Counted from the stretch's first letter, positions 9,666 to 23,200 are shown. The stretch: DNA of 24,511 nucleotides from Elysia marginata (GCA_019649035.1 BMAT01003271.1:660-25170), one strand, 5' to 3'. The notes: generated from the letters alone by a model not told the origin. Translations and numbers: made by a program.

Positions 9666-11248
9666 TTTCTTTGCTGTTTTTACCAAGGCAATCTTCTCAG
9701 CTTCTAATTGTTAAAAAGTTGCAGGTAAATATATTTACCTAGACTTTTGAGGAAAGATGGAAGAACTTTTTTTATTAAAAAATATGAGAAAAAGACAAAC
9801 AAATATACAGCTGTTTCCCAAAATAAGAACTAAGGGTATCTGACCAATCAAAACAGGTTGCACAAGAAGAAAAAAAGAACAGAAAAGACAACAATGTTTG
9901 AGTGGTATCTTATATTTTATTTACTCACCAGTCTTCAAGGTGTCTTACCTCAAAGATGATTAGGTTTATGTACGATCACAAAAATTGATCCATGGTGTCA
10001 TCGTTTCACCAAATTTAAAAAACTTTCTAAAACACAAACTGCGCTCACCCTACTTTACTGCTCTCCAGATAAATTTGTTCTCCACAACGTCGACAATCTT
10101 CAACCTACATCCATACAACTGTGCAGAATATGATAAATGAGAGGTTATGAACATAGATGAAGAATGAAAAGTCTTGGACCAAACACATTACTGAAACTGT
10201 TTGACAGGTTGTAAAGGATATTTTTGTCACTCAGGCACAAAACCCTTGTAATGTGTTATAACATATAACACAAATAAAACTGTACAATCTGAAGCAGTAT
10301 GGAATTTCAAAGCCTGGTAATTACATTTCTTTCCTTGAGGACAAGGATAGCCTAATTAAACATTTTTTTTGTAGACCCATGATGTATAGAGATTCAGTGC
10401 AAAACATCACCTAACCCAGTGACAGAGCTAGGTGTTTGATTTTCAAGTCAAAGATATCTTTCAAAGTATCATACGATATCTCCGCTTTACACCTCATTTT
10501 GTGAATCATGCATACAGCCCCTGCTTAAGTCATGACATTTAAAAATAAATGCTAAGTTTTGCCAAAACAGAACAAGGAATGGGTAATTATATTAAATCTG
10601 TTTGCAGTTACAATTCATGTATAATATATATATAATAATCATATGGCTTCTTGCTAAGATGAGAAAATCACAGAGGAAGAAAAAATCTGTTCCAGCAAAA
10701 TACAGGTATACAAAACACAATCATATATTTGGCAACTTACAACCCCATAGAACTTCATCTTGAGAGGACAGCTGGCTGTCAATGTTCAAACCATGCATAC
10801 CAAGCATAGCACACTAAAAACACACTGATGGCAAATACTACAGAATTGATTCTCACATTCCTCATTTGTTATGTGGCCTCTTATAAAATGGATGCAGCAG
10901 AATCTCTTAAAATCAACATTGCAACAGCTGGAAAAATCATTGTTTAGAAAAAAAGTTTGGGGGAAACATTTTTGAGAGAAACAAATTTTTTCTTTAATGT
11001 TTATGCATATCAAACCCCTATTGATATTACAGATATTTTAGTTTATGGAGTTTGGATTTAGAATCAATTTCACAATACTTTTCTTCCATTATTTTACTGA
11101 CTGTCAATTGAGATCTAGACACCACATCAAAAGGTGACATCCCAAAATGCATGTATAATTTTCTAAAAGGAGACAAAAGACTTTTTCCTTACTCCTTTGA
11201 GAGTTTTATATCTTCACATCCTGTCATGCCTTCAAGAGGAATGCAGGT
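9666..11248. other. Intergenic, no gene seen
   Basis: AT-rich sequence with a short (AT)n tract near 10620-10640. No splice-bounded conserved frame was found on either strand. Confidence 0.5.
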
Positions 11249-11430
11249 GTCTCAGGCACAAAAAGCAGGAAATTTGCAACACCTCTACCTCGCCCTGATA
11301 ACAAACAGCTTCCCATACAGAACCTTTGATATGTCAATTAATGATGGTATATAAAACTCTAATACGGCCTTTACAGCTGTACAACCCAACAGAAGTGTTT
11401 AATTTTCTCTAAACCGTAAGTTTGAAAGAC
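11249..11430 (+). repeat. Dispersed repeat, copy B
   Basis: Partner of 9456-9665. Its left part (ATGCAGGTGTCTCAGGCACA then AAAAGCAGGAAATTT) also resembles the left end of the hAT-like element at 16523, which suggests a related or derived family. Confidence 0.75.
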
Positions 11431-13334
11431 TTTCTTCAACATCTAAGTCTTAATATTTTTTCAAATTTTCCTGCTTCAGAAAACTGCTAAATTAATCGGA
11501 AAACTTTCATCTCTGCTTCAACAATGACTATAAGTAAGTGTAGGAGGGTACAATCATAGTTGTTTAGTTTATTCAAAGCAAAAATAAGGAGGAGTTTAAA
11601 AAAGGAACAGATCTAACCAGTATCTGATGCAATTTTTCTTATATCCTGCTACAATTTTTAAGATATAATATGCCTAGGGCTTTTTTTTTCACCAGGTCAA
11701 GTTTATTCATTCAAAGAAAAAGTATTTGCTTTATACAGGGCAAATGAGGATATTAAAACTTACCATATTCCATACGATCACAATCTCACTTCAGCCCTAA
11801 GGCACACGTTCAATATTAAACACATACGTAAACTAAACTAAGTTCTCCAGTGAAAAAACTTGCCTTCCACAACTTCCCACAATACAGTTCTACACTGCTC
11901 CCAATGACAATTCCCTACAGGGTGGAGAATTACTCAAAACCCACACTGGGCGTCTCTATGACCAGTGCTAAACTATTTCACTTCAAAACTCATACAAAAA
12001 GACAAACACACACACACAAATCTCATACATGTTTCACTCCAGTTGATGCAGCTCTAATTCAAACTTTTAAATTCCTATAACCTCATTGACTTTGCTAACC
12101 TGGAGTCTCTGGTCAGGGCATTGGCTTTTACTATAAAAAAAACATTTATTTTTTAGTCACATCTAAAATTTTCTACACATGAAGAGAAAAAACCTATTTG
12201 TTTTGGCAAAAGGTTGAAAAGTGCCTGCCCTGTGGGACAAATTTCTATCAGGTCATTGATAAGAAAAATTTTCCTTTTTCTGGTAAAACTGAGAGAAGTG
12301 CATAAAACTGCATGTTGTGAGGAGCAAAAACCTTTTGTTTTGATTACAACCTTAGAAAAAACTGTTTTTTTTCTGCTTGAAATTATAAAATAAAATTAAA
12401 AAAAAAGGGTTAAAGCAGAATTTCTTTGCATGCCGAAAACACTGCCCGAGGAAGAAAAAGAAGATGCGCTGTAAAATCAACAGCATGTCTTTGTTAGCAC
12501 TGAGAAATATAATTAGTTGTGAACACCTTATTACTTGCCATTTGAAACTGCTAGTGCTGCTGCTATCTTTCAATGATAAACAAAACATGAAATTCACATA
12601 AAGAAAAAATGTGCATTCTTATAATCTTAACATAACAACCGAATTTGTGAAAGTATTTAAGGAGCGGTTTTCTAAGACTTGGTGTTTGCTACTAATAAGT
12701 TAAAGAACATCAAGAAAAACTTCTAATTTTTTCCTCCCTTTTTGTCTTTGTAAAAGCACACATGATATTAAGACATATAGAGTTTTTTTTCCCCCAACTT
12801 CTGGTTGAAAAGTCAACTCTGTGTATTTGTATCACCCCGCAGTTTAAAAAAAAAAAACAGTCAGAGGCATAATTATGATTTCAATCAAAGTGCAAAGACT
12901 GAGCTTTAGAAAACCATTCTTAAATTTGTCTTGCTTTCATAAATACCACAGACATACACAAAACATCTGATTTTTTACAACCATAACACAAAATCATAAA
13001 AGTGCATGCAAATCAACCAGCCCTTTAAAGAAGAAAACTTAGAAGTCATTAAAATCACGACAACCGACACATACAACTAGTCAACATTTTTAAAGCGGTT
13101 AAAAAAAGTTGGTCTGGTTCATGGAAAAGTTTTAAAAATAATAATAATAATAATAAAAAAGGTTATTTCCATGGAGCACTTTAAAAAAGGTGCTTCTTTT
13201 GTGGGAGGAATGCACATGTCAAGTTATCATACATGGGACTCAGTCTCCACAGCTCTTAAAGCCAATATTAAGTGGCCATTTCTAACTTGGGTGGATATTT
13301 TTAGACTATCATGAGATTAAGTTAATCATACACA
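11431..13334. other. Intergenic or distal 3' flank of CDC27
   Basis: No coding exon seen. A (CA)n stretch lies near 12005-12020. The nearest good AATAAA on the minus strand that I noticed downstream of the CDC27 stop is near 12146-12151, but assigning it to CDC27 would imply a 3' UTR of about 1.9 kb and is unproven. A short (TAA)n tract lies near 13138-13156. Confidence 0.4.
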
Positions 13335-13398
13335 CTAGTCATTTCAATAGTAGGAGTTTTTTTTCTCTAGTCATTTCAATAGTAGGAGTTTTTTTTCT
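13335..13398. repeat. Perfect tandem duplication, 2 x 32 bp
   Basis: The 32-bp unit beginning CTAGTCATTTCAATAGTAGG and ending T8CT occurs at 13335-13366 and 13367-13398 with no difference. Confidence 0.95.
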
Positions 13399-14074
13399 TT
13401 CTCTTTCCAAAAAGCCAATTAAGAATAAATGAAACAGAAATTTGATTTAAATTGTGGAAAAAAAAACTTTTAAATTTGAATATTTAAAAAACCGCAAATG
13501 TAATGACCTAACTAATCTTCCAACACAAAATAAAAAAAACAACTAAAGATTTATAAGCCATGCAATATATCAAGCAAATTCAATAGCGCTTATCTGAAAA
13601 ATAAATAAAACAAAAGCCCCAAAACACTAGCTCTCCTCTCGCTTATTAATCCTAAACTAATATTCTTTGTTTTAACACAGTCCAGTCAACTAATATTTTA
13701 CATTACACAGCGCTTTCTTCATTTGAGCATTTCTCAAGCTAGCATCAATTTTGCCTATAATCTGTATAACCAGGCTGATCACCAGGTCTGCATGCATCTC
13801 ATGTGTTTTCTCCCCACGTCAAGGAAGATCAAACACACACAAAGTGATCACAAGGATGCCAAATGATTTAAAAAAAAAACAACCTACAAAACCCTGAAAA
13901 TTAGCCGACCAAATGCATTTCACACAAAACACATGTCACAGACAAAAGTTGTGCAATAAGCAATAACCCTGACATTATAGCATCCTTGTGATCATTACAT
14001 GGCAGGGGGGGAGAGTTTGTGTAAAAACCTAATCATGCGCTACACGTGACAGACACACTAGGATCTTCTCAGCA
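13399..14074 (-). other. Probable CDC27 3' UTR or immediate 3' flank
   Basis: Directly downstream of the CDC27 stop on the minus strand. No open frame of interest and no AATAAA close to the stop, so the cleavage site cannot be placed. Confidence 0.4.
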
Positions 14075-14262
14075 TCATAAGCTCTCATCACTCTCAACAG
14101 CCTGAAGGTCTGGGATGTGCATGAGACCTTCCATCCTGCCGGCCCCGGCTGGAGCAACACCCGCGGCAGACATTCCCCGGGAGGATGGGCCCTCCTCAGG
14201 ACTAACATCAGCAGTATCTAGGTCGGCGGCATCAAAGGCAGCAGCCCCATCAGCATCTAGGG
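14075..14262 (-). CDS. CDC27: CDC27 terminal exon h with stop codon
   Basis: The exon is 188 nt. Acceptor is TACACAG|CCCTAG. Two bases complete the split Ala, then 61 codons and TGA (14077-14075). It encodes an Ala/Asp-rich, then Gly/Ala/Pro-rich tail ending DLQAVESDESL. The acidic end resembles the vertebrate tail (AAESDEF). The Ala-rich middle is lineage-specific, and the exon is visibly more GC-rich than its surroundings. Confidence 0.93.
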
Positions 14263-17200
14263 CTGTGTATGGTACAGAAAACAGCATGAAATGTTGAAAA
14301 AAAATTTGCTACAATGAAAACAAATACAAGGTTACATGGATAAAATACTTTATGTTATGTAAAACCTTTTTTATTCCTGAGTTTTTTGGTGGAATCAACA
14401 GATCTAGCATATAAAACCGTTNNNCCCCCCCCCCCCCCTGTGTACTAAAAAAATTTCCTTAGAAATGACACATAATTAAATTTCAAGTTTTATCCAAAAA
14501 CCATGCTATCTTGTCTTCCTGACTAATGCATTGTTGACTAGGATAAAACTTGGCCTCCGATAACGAAAGCAAAGCTGTAACAATACCAGTAGTAAGCCTG
14601 TATTAAATAATGAACTAAGTAATCAAAACAGGCACAGAGCAGGATGTACACCGCACATCTTCAGCACACATAAACCAGTCCATAATAGGATGTACAGTGT
14701 ATGCCCACAGCGTTCCTCGTTTGAATAAGCTTAAGATTTACAACAACCACAAGTACTGATAAATGTTACGTTGATTTTTGTTGCTCAAGATTTTCAGCAC
14801 GTTTATCTAAAGGTTTTTTAAAACTTAAGAAGCTCTCTGATTCATGTGTCTCATAAGCTTGCAAAGCCTCCGCACTACCTAACTACCTGAGTCAGCCTCT
14901 AGTCTTGCGAGAGAGTCTTCATCTTCATTAACATATCTCTTGTTGACAGCCTCCTTGATCTGATTGTTGAGTCCCTTTGGGTCGAGGTCCATGGCCCAAG
15001 AGAAGTTCATCATGGCCAGGTGGGTATTGCCCAGCTTTTTCTGCACCTGAGAAATTAAAAACACTCAATATTAGATGAGAATTCTAGAACGAGTACACAT
15101 CACCAAGTTCATCACCCCATAGCTTCCCAATTGGAAATGAGAATAAAGCACAAAATTATTGTTATTGCCTGCAAGCATTTGACATCAAAGAGGAAGTTTT
15201 TCAAGAGGAACAATAATTTGAACTCTAATCTCATTCCCAGTTGTGACACTTACAACTGATCAAATCATGCGAAATAACTCATTAAAAAAATTCTCAAACA
15301 ATAACGATCATGAGTAAAAAAACTTAAATATTTTACAAAATAATTGATGGCTTCTCTAAGGGAATACTCTCAAGACAGAGACAAAAAACCTGAACTTTTT
15401 TCGCCTGCTTTCAGGTCTTTATAATCAACTCAGACTGAATACACGACTATATAATATAGAGGCCTGGTGTGTTAAACCAAACTAAAGGGGCCAGAATAAC
15501 CTGATGTCAGGTCAAAACCTGAAAAAGGACATGCCAGTGAACTAAAGAAATTTAAGACTGCATTTTACCAAATTTCAACCCAAAGCATCCCCTGTGGCTT
15601 ACCCCGCCCTCTCCCCCCAATTTTGCTGGGTGACTCAAAAATGGGTCAATGCAGATGTTGAGTTACCACAAGAAAGTCACCCAGGACCACAATGGTATTT
15701 TGCAATTTTAAAGGAAAAAAACCCTTGTTTAGCACTTCTTTTGTTTTTAGATGGAGGCTGGCTGATGTGAGCTGTTTTTGCTCTCTTCACTTGATGGCAC
15801 GAGAAAGATTTCTTTCTGGCATTATCCACTACCCTTTTGTTTTGATGTGGGCCATGGTAGACTATCCTAATCTGATAAGTTTAAATCTATATCTAAATCT
15901 AGCTTAGATCTATATCAGTATGACTGGAAAAGGCAAAGACCTAGCATAATCTAATTTAAGCAGGATGCGGTTCGGGCTAGCTTTACAATCTAATCACAGA
16001 ATAAATCAATAATCTAGACTAGGTCTATCTGTAGATCTTGATCTAGATCTATAACTATCAACGGTCTCATCAATGTTTAGATCTAACTCACTTTCACTAT
16101 AAATTCATCACTGTAGATCTAGGGGCATTCCTGATCGAATTCACGTTTCAGAATCAATAATTTGCTGCAAAGACATCATTTCTTGAAAATAACCTTTGTT
16201 GTCGTTTCCCTGACAACGGCCCTGGTTGCTCCAGCCCTCGCTTCATGGTGAAAAATTAGCCAAAATATAAAAAAAAAAACCACAGCGAAAACACAATCAT
16301 ATTATACGGAGAAGCCATTTGTAAACATCTGAGCTCATGTAAACAGGGATTATTTTTAGACTATGACACACGTTTTTTAATACACCACTGAATCCCGGAA
16401 TACCGGGAATCCGGTAGTGAGTAGTTTAACCTATTCCCAGTATACCGGGAATCCAGTTTGGTGGGGTTAATTTGTTTGAGGCTTAAAGCTTTAGTGTTTT
16501 CCCTATACCAAGTTTATTTTTTCAGGGATGCAAGCAGCTCATGAGAAAAAAGCAGGAAATTTTTTTATGGAAGTTTCCGAGCGCACGCTATTTTGATTAC
16601 TAAAGCCAGCCTTTCACTGTTTCAGTGTCCAGCTAAAACCATTTTAACACCAGTTTGATAAGAAACTCTCCTTTTACACAGCTAACATCATGCGACACCA
16701 TCCTTGTCCGAAATTTTTCCTGCTATAACTAGAATAAAAGTCTCCATTGATGTCTTTCTCCTCCATTTGTTCTTTGAAATAGAAACACAATGTGATGTAG
16801 ATTTCCGATCCAAGAACTTAATTTGGGCTAGATATAAACTTGGAATGGCCACCATGATCATATTCATAATCTAGATTGTTAGCAAATGTTACTAGAGTCT
16901 AGATCTAGATTTTCTAGTGTAAGCCTGTAAGGCTAAGTCAGTTAATAACTAGCTACACTGTTTCTCTACGTCTAATCTAGATCTATAGAGATATAGAATA
17001 GATCTAATCTAGATTTGAAGAGTAAGACTACTAGATCTAAGAGTTTTTAAAAGCATCTAGCCTGGCACTTGCTTGAAAATTAAACGGATCTAGAAAGGTC
17101 AACGAGGTGCAGCAATCACAATATGAAATATCACTGAACAAGATCGGGGAGGATTAAAAAAGACGAAGTGCACAAGATTGCTCGGGACTAGATCTATTTG

Positions 17201-20200
17201 TAATGTAAGAAGGGGTTATAAAGGACTCTCGATGTTTTGAACAGTCATAGAACCATGTATTTGTATTATCGTAAGATAACTTTATTCATGACTAGGCCTA
17301 GAACTACATGGAGTATACAAAAGATAAACAAGAAAAATCATCGGTAGCATACTTTCAGTTTCACTTTTGCTTGTACGCCCATTGGCCATTGTGTGGACAG
17401 TTTCGAACTCATCACGAAAAAGAAATCGGGCGATGAGTTACACATAAAATATAAACGGAAATCGACTAAAGGATAAAAAAAAGAAATAATCGGTATCGCC
17501 ATAGAATCGGAAAAAGGTTTGTAATTCGCTTCCGATTTTCCGGTCGTCTTTACTCGGTTTAAGTTCTTAATTTAATAAGCTTATAATTTTCCGACTTTTC
17601 TGTTGCTGATTGTCTGGTTGAAGAAGGAATATGAAAATCGGAATAATCGGGGGAGACGAAAAAATCGGAATTCCGATTAAAATCGGAAAACTTGCATCCC
17701 TGTTTTTTATTTGTAATAATTATAATTGAGTGGGTAATACTGTAGCAGACACACATTGACAAGGATTGAAAAAATTCATTTTTAAGACTTTCAAAAATGG
17801 AATATAGATGAGGCTGTCCCAAAAATTAGTCCAGGTCATACCATGTCCTCTTCAAGCCAATAAAAATAAGCCTAGATTTAGTACTTTCCAGAGTAAAAGC
17901 TTTTTTTCAAATTGAAAAATGATTCAACAGATATTATAGATAGTTTGAGCTGAGTCTTGTCAAATGTTTTTGTTTAGTTCTTTGTTTTCTAGTCCTTAAA
18001 AAGTAGACACTTTCATTGACCTATGTTACCTTTGAAATGATTCTCTTCCCCATTCAACCATTATTTTTAAAAGTTTTTAGTAAAGAAATTGAACTGCAGG
18101 AAATCTAATAGACATAAACTAAAAGTTGTAGGACCATATATTAATTCATAGAGGTCTAGATTTGCTTACGCCTCTGATTGGTTTGCTTAAATTAGAATCA
18201 ACAGAAGTGTACCTACATAAGCGCTTTCTTCCGTTAGTTTACGTACAATCCATACTTCCGCAGGTTTATGTATACCTATGAAGCACCTCTTTATAAAAAA
18301 AACCCTTGGTGTGAAAAGTGTATGGAACAACTTTTAGCGCCATACCTTACTAAACAACTTAAAATATCCATCCACCCAATGTCACCAACCTCTTCCAAAA
18401 TAGCCACAAGTTTAAACTGACAGGGGAAAAAAAAGTAATTCACAAATCACTAAAATCATGAACACAATCATCATCCATGTGCTTATAATGAAAAAGTGCC
18501 TCAGAAAAAAACGCTTACTACATTGGGTTTGATAAGCTCATAACAGCTTAGACTCTTATCTCTGACTAGATAGTGGTCACATTTACCATACAATCACTAG
18601 AACACTTACTTTTCCCATAAGGAAGTAGACGAGAGATTCTCTTGGAATGATCTCCTTCAGGGCTTCTAATTCTTCTAAAGCTTCCTGAAAGCACATCAAA
18701 GCATTCAATGTGAGGAGTAGCAAGGGCAAGATCATGAAACAAGAAATATGTAAACAGTTGCAAAGTTAACATGATGCCTTGAGCAGCTGTATATCAAAAT
18801 CAAATATAACTTGCACAATATCTTCTCAGTGAGAATATGAGAGAATTAAATCTAAAAAGAAAAGTGAAACAGTAGAAATTTAGCTATGGGTTTGGACTAA
18901 GAATTAAAATCTGTGAAGTTGAGATTAAGATGATAGGAGGTAAAATCCCTCAATTTAATGAAAAAACTGCAAGACGATTCTGCTGAAGATTCTTCCTTGA
19001 CATGCAAGGTCAACCATCTTAAATTGAAAAAAAAAAAGGAGAATATGACATATGTCTCCTGTCCGGGATAAATGAATTGAATGTTGCAACTGTCACCTGC
19101 AAGGGCATTGCTGTCTTGCACAAGACAGTTTTTTTTTTTTTGCTTCCAAACGTCAAAAACTTTTTGAATTACCAACATTTTGTAAAAAGATGGTCAAACT
19201 TTTGTTGATTTCAAGTATAAAAAAAAAAACAAAAAGAAAAATAGACCTTTTAAAATAAAAATAGCCAACTTCCGACACAAGAGACATACAAAACATGGTT
19301 CATCCGAACAGGAAAGGCTGTTAAGAATTTCGTTGTACAGTTTATACCTTATGTCTATCACTGGCAGAGAGAATGGAGGCCCTGTGGAACATACAGAGTG
19401 GATTCTTCGGGTCAGCCTCAATGGCAGACGTCAACGTACTCAATGCCTGGTCAGTCTTGTGTTGAGCATGCTGAGCCTAGCGACACAAAATACATTTAAA
19501 TGAACTAACTGGCAGGTTAGGCATAACCTAATTACTAAAAATTGCTTTACTTCAAATACTTTTTTTGTTTGGTTGTTGTTGAGTGACGTCAGTGAAGTCA
19601 TCTTTATGTCAATGTATACCCAAAACGAGTGGCATATGATTTGAGCTTCTTAAATAAGAAAAATCTGACATAATTACTCCTCAATCCTTTGCTTTGAAAC
19701 GAAATTTGTGGTGGTATAGAAAAGCTAGATATATAAAATTTTCAATGTGTCTTTGGGTATAAATAAAACTAGGAGGAAAAAAAAGTTTTAAATGCCAAAA
19801 TTCAGACGCAACTCGTAGCAGTACTGAGTGCTATATAAAAACGCTCTTTACTTTACTTTAATTCACAGTAATTATCTCAGAAATGTATTTCAGAGTACAA
19901 GCTAGATACTAGCTTGATTTTAAAGTAATAAATTTCCTATCACAGTTGGATCTCTGATACTGTTGACTAGAGCATGATTTACCCTGATTGTCTCAGAAGG
20001 GTATTTTAGAGTACAAGCTCAATACTTTTTGGTTTTTAAGTAATAAATTTCTTATCACAGTTGGTACTCTTTCTATAATGATTGTCTTACCACACCCATG
20101 CTGCACATTAGGACGGAACTGAGAGGGTTGATGCTGAGAGCTTTACGATAATGCTCTTCTGCGTACTTGAACTTCTCCTGCTTGTAGTAAATCTGACCGA

Positions 20201-23200
20201 CACCATACCTGAGAAACAACCACATAGATTGACACACACACACAGCTTGAGAGGACAGCTGTGGGTTTATCAAGTATTCTCCCACCTCCTCTTTCTCAAA
20301 GCAACCTTAGTAAAACTGTTTCTATTGGCAATAATCTTAAAGTTTCTTCTGTTTATGTAAATTATTTTTAAAGATTTCAAGAATCTCATATTCAAAATTA
20401 GGAAGAAAAAAAAACAAACAAAGCTGAATCAACTAACAAGCAACAAGAACAACAAAATTAAACCTAAGTCTTGAGCTATTTTAAATAGTGGTATAATATT
20501 CACCATGCTTGATAATGTCAGCAACAACAACAACAAAATTAAACCTAAGTCTTAAACTGTTTTGAAGAGTGGTATAATACTCACCATGCTTGATAATGTC
20601 TTTTGTCAAGACGAATGGCATTTCTAAAGCAAGTAAGTGCCTTGTCAAACTCCTCGAGGTAGATGTACTCCATGGCAAGCAGACTGTAAGCATACACAAA
20701 GCTGGGATCCACCTAGAGAAAATTGATATTTTTTAAGCACTTTACAATATAAAAAAGGAAAATAAAACAAGACTTTAAAAATGACTAAATAGTTGATTAG
20801 GTATAAGGTCAAAACGAGTCACTACAAACGACATATTTGGCTGCATCCATGGACAAATGGTTTTATACCAGATAATACACTTTCTTGGTGTAATGAGTGC
20901 AGGTAACAACATTGGTGGCCTCAGTCTTCCAGAAAATTGAAAAAAAAAGTCCACAGCTTGCTACAATCCTTGGTTCATGAGTCAAGTTCCGACAAATGTC
21001 AAAAAATCTTTACTGGCATCTTTCGTGCCAAATCCAATGACGCCAACAGCAAACATTGAAAGTTGTAAGAATCACACTGCTGCACAGAAGTCTCTTTACT
21101 TCTTTCACCTCCAAAAAGTCTGAGACCTTGAAAAAAAAGGATCGAATGCTACAGGTTGTCATATCATGCATAAAAAGCATTACGTACCTTACAAAATCAA
21201 ATTTAATTGATTGCATTGGATTCATCACTTTGTGAAGCAACTTCTAGATTAATAAAGAACATCATACACCTTTCAGGCTGATAAAAGTTAAAACTTAACT
21301 TTACATGCGTGGCACATTTCATTTTTTTATGTACTTGACATCAGTGCCAGATGGAATCACTTACTACTACACCAATGTCAGTTGAAAAATACATTGAAAC
21401 CTTAAGCCCTTAGGTTCAATAGAAATCCAAACTTCGAAGGAAAGGATTGATTCTTCTTGGTAACGACAATTTTTTTATTGACTTCTCCTTTTCTGCCAAT
21501 TATTTCTGTTCACAACCCACAAAACATTATACAGGGTTGCCACTGATATTCAGTGATAGCTCAAGAGGGCTTTTTGAGGGCTATTGGAGGTAAAATGAGG
21601 CCCCAATCGCAAACTAAGAAGGCACTGAGAGGACGAAATATGACTAAATAAGCAACAGTAGTCACATACTGGTAAATGTAAAAATCATGAAAACTTTAAT
21701 CGAATTGACAGAAACAACAAAAAATGAGACAAAGTAATAAAAAAACACCTACTCTGTAAAGATATACAAGACTTATTGCTCATGTCAAAGCTTTTCTCGC
21801 ATAGAGAATTAAATATTGCAAAATCAAACAATGAACTGGTGTACTTATTAGATAGCTACACATCTATATATGTAGAGCTAGGTGAGAGCATTCTACATGG
21901 AAAGAGAGCATTTAGTTCTGAAAAAAAAAAAAGAAATAACACAATAAGATCCTTACTAGGGATCAATCTACCATTTCTGATTCGGTGCACGATGATGCTA
22001 TGTCATATATGTGTTAATTTATGCTATTTTCTTACTCTCTTTTATGACCCTCTAACAAGTCATTGTTTGGCTCAGCACAGATCTAGATCTAGGTCATGGG
22101 TACATTGGATCAACTTGTCCTTAAATATGAATTTTTACTGTGAATTTGTGACATCATTGCATTCTATGTCTCCTGCATCTTTTTTCACGATTATAGTGAT
22201 CTAGATCTAGTCCTAATCGTTCACAATAGAATTAGAATCTACCGATGTTTAGCTTGGGTTTGATAGGCATAGGCCTACTATCAGGATTCTCGTCATTGAG
22301 AAATAAAGATCTAGTTTAAGTTTGTCCTCATCTTCATCAAACAATTTTCTAGATTTGAAACTACATATAAATCTACGCTTGGTTAGTACTTTCTTCTTTC
22401 CCCGTTCATTGTTTAACGAGTGCCGTCCTCAAATAGTTACTGGAGTTTGTTCTAATTATGTCCATGGACCTGTAGGCACACAATGCACTTTCAGTTTTTC
22501 TTTTAGTTTCAACATTCTTTTTCATTGGTTCGGTTAGCATAGCCTTGACATTTTTTTCAGGGCCAAGGCTACAATGCCGTGCATGCACGGTATGGTCACG
22601 CACACGCCTTAGTGATCGTCCCCCCCCTCCCCGGTCTGGATGGTTACTAGTCATACAGTAGTCATCAAACAATAAAACAATAAAGAAAGGCACCCTTAGA
22701 TGCAGATAGGTGGCTTCTGCATCCCTACCATCAGATTATTGCGAGCATACAAGGGTCACGCTCTAAAATCTGAGGCGGAGGAATAAAATCACATCCCTAT
22801 GCACTGACCACAAGCATCAATGGCATAGAGTCTGGTCTTGGACCACAGGAACATGAAGCATTGTGACCTTGACGTAATAAGTTGAACTTGGATATTCTAC
22901 AGGCTGTGACTTGGCTACTCGGAAAAAAATGTGCACAATGATAAAAAGAAAATCGGAAATGGATTACGTTCACTGGCTGCCAAGCCATAGGCCTACACAA
23001 CACACTTTCATATTACTTGACCGGTTGGTGGTACACAGTGTGTCTACGCGACGTAAACTGTAAGGGACCACTTTAATATTGGGATCGCATCTTCGGGTAC
23101 AAAACGAAACATTCCGAGTTACCTAGACTTATCAACACGCCGTAGTTTTACGTTAGTTTCCCATAACCCTGGTATGTCTGTAAAACAGGCGTAAACAAAT

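Larger units (their letters stand above)
15047..18609 (-). other. CDC27 intron f-g (3563 bp), enlarged by transposon insertion
   Basis: A GT-AG intron holding a TCTAGATCT-rich region (about 15880-17200), two palindromes near 16.4 kb and the 1180-bp hAT-like element. No missing CDC27 exon is needed: exons f and g join in frame at MGK|VQKKLG as in the family. The flanks 15047-15880 and 17703-18609 show nothing else. Confidence 0.85.

Noticed and set aside
14115-14297. Plus-strand frame opposite CDC27 exon h
   Set aside because: It is the antisense shadow of the Ala/Gly-rich, GC-rich coding exon.
21776-22204. 142-codon plus frame inside the hAT-like element
   Set aside because: No transposase motif, irregular composition and no supporting signals; best read as chance within a non-autonomous element.
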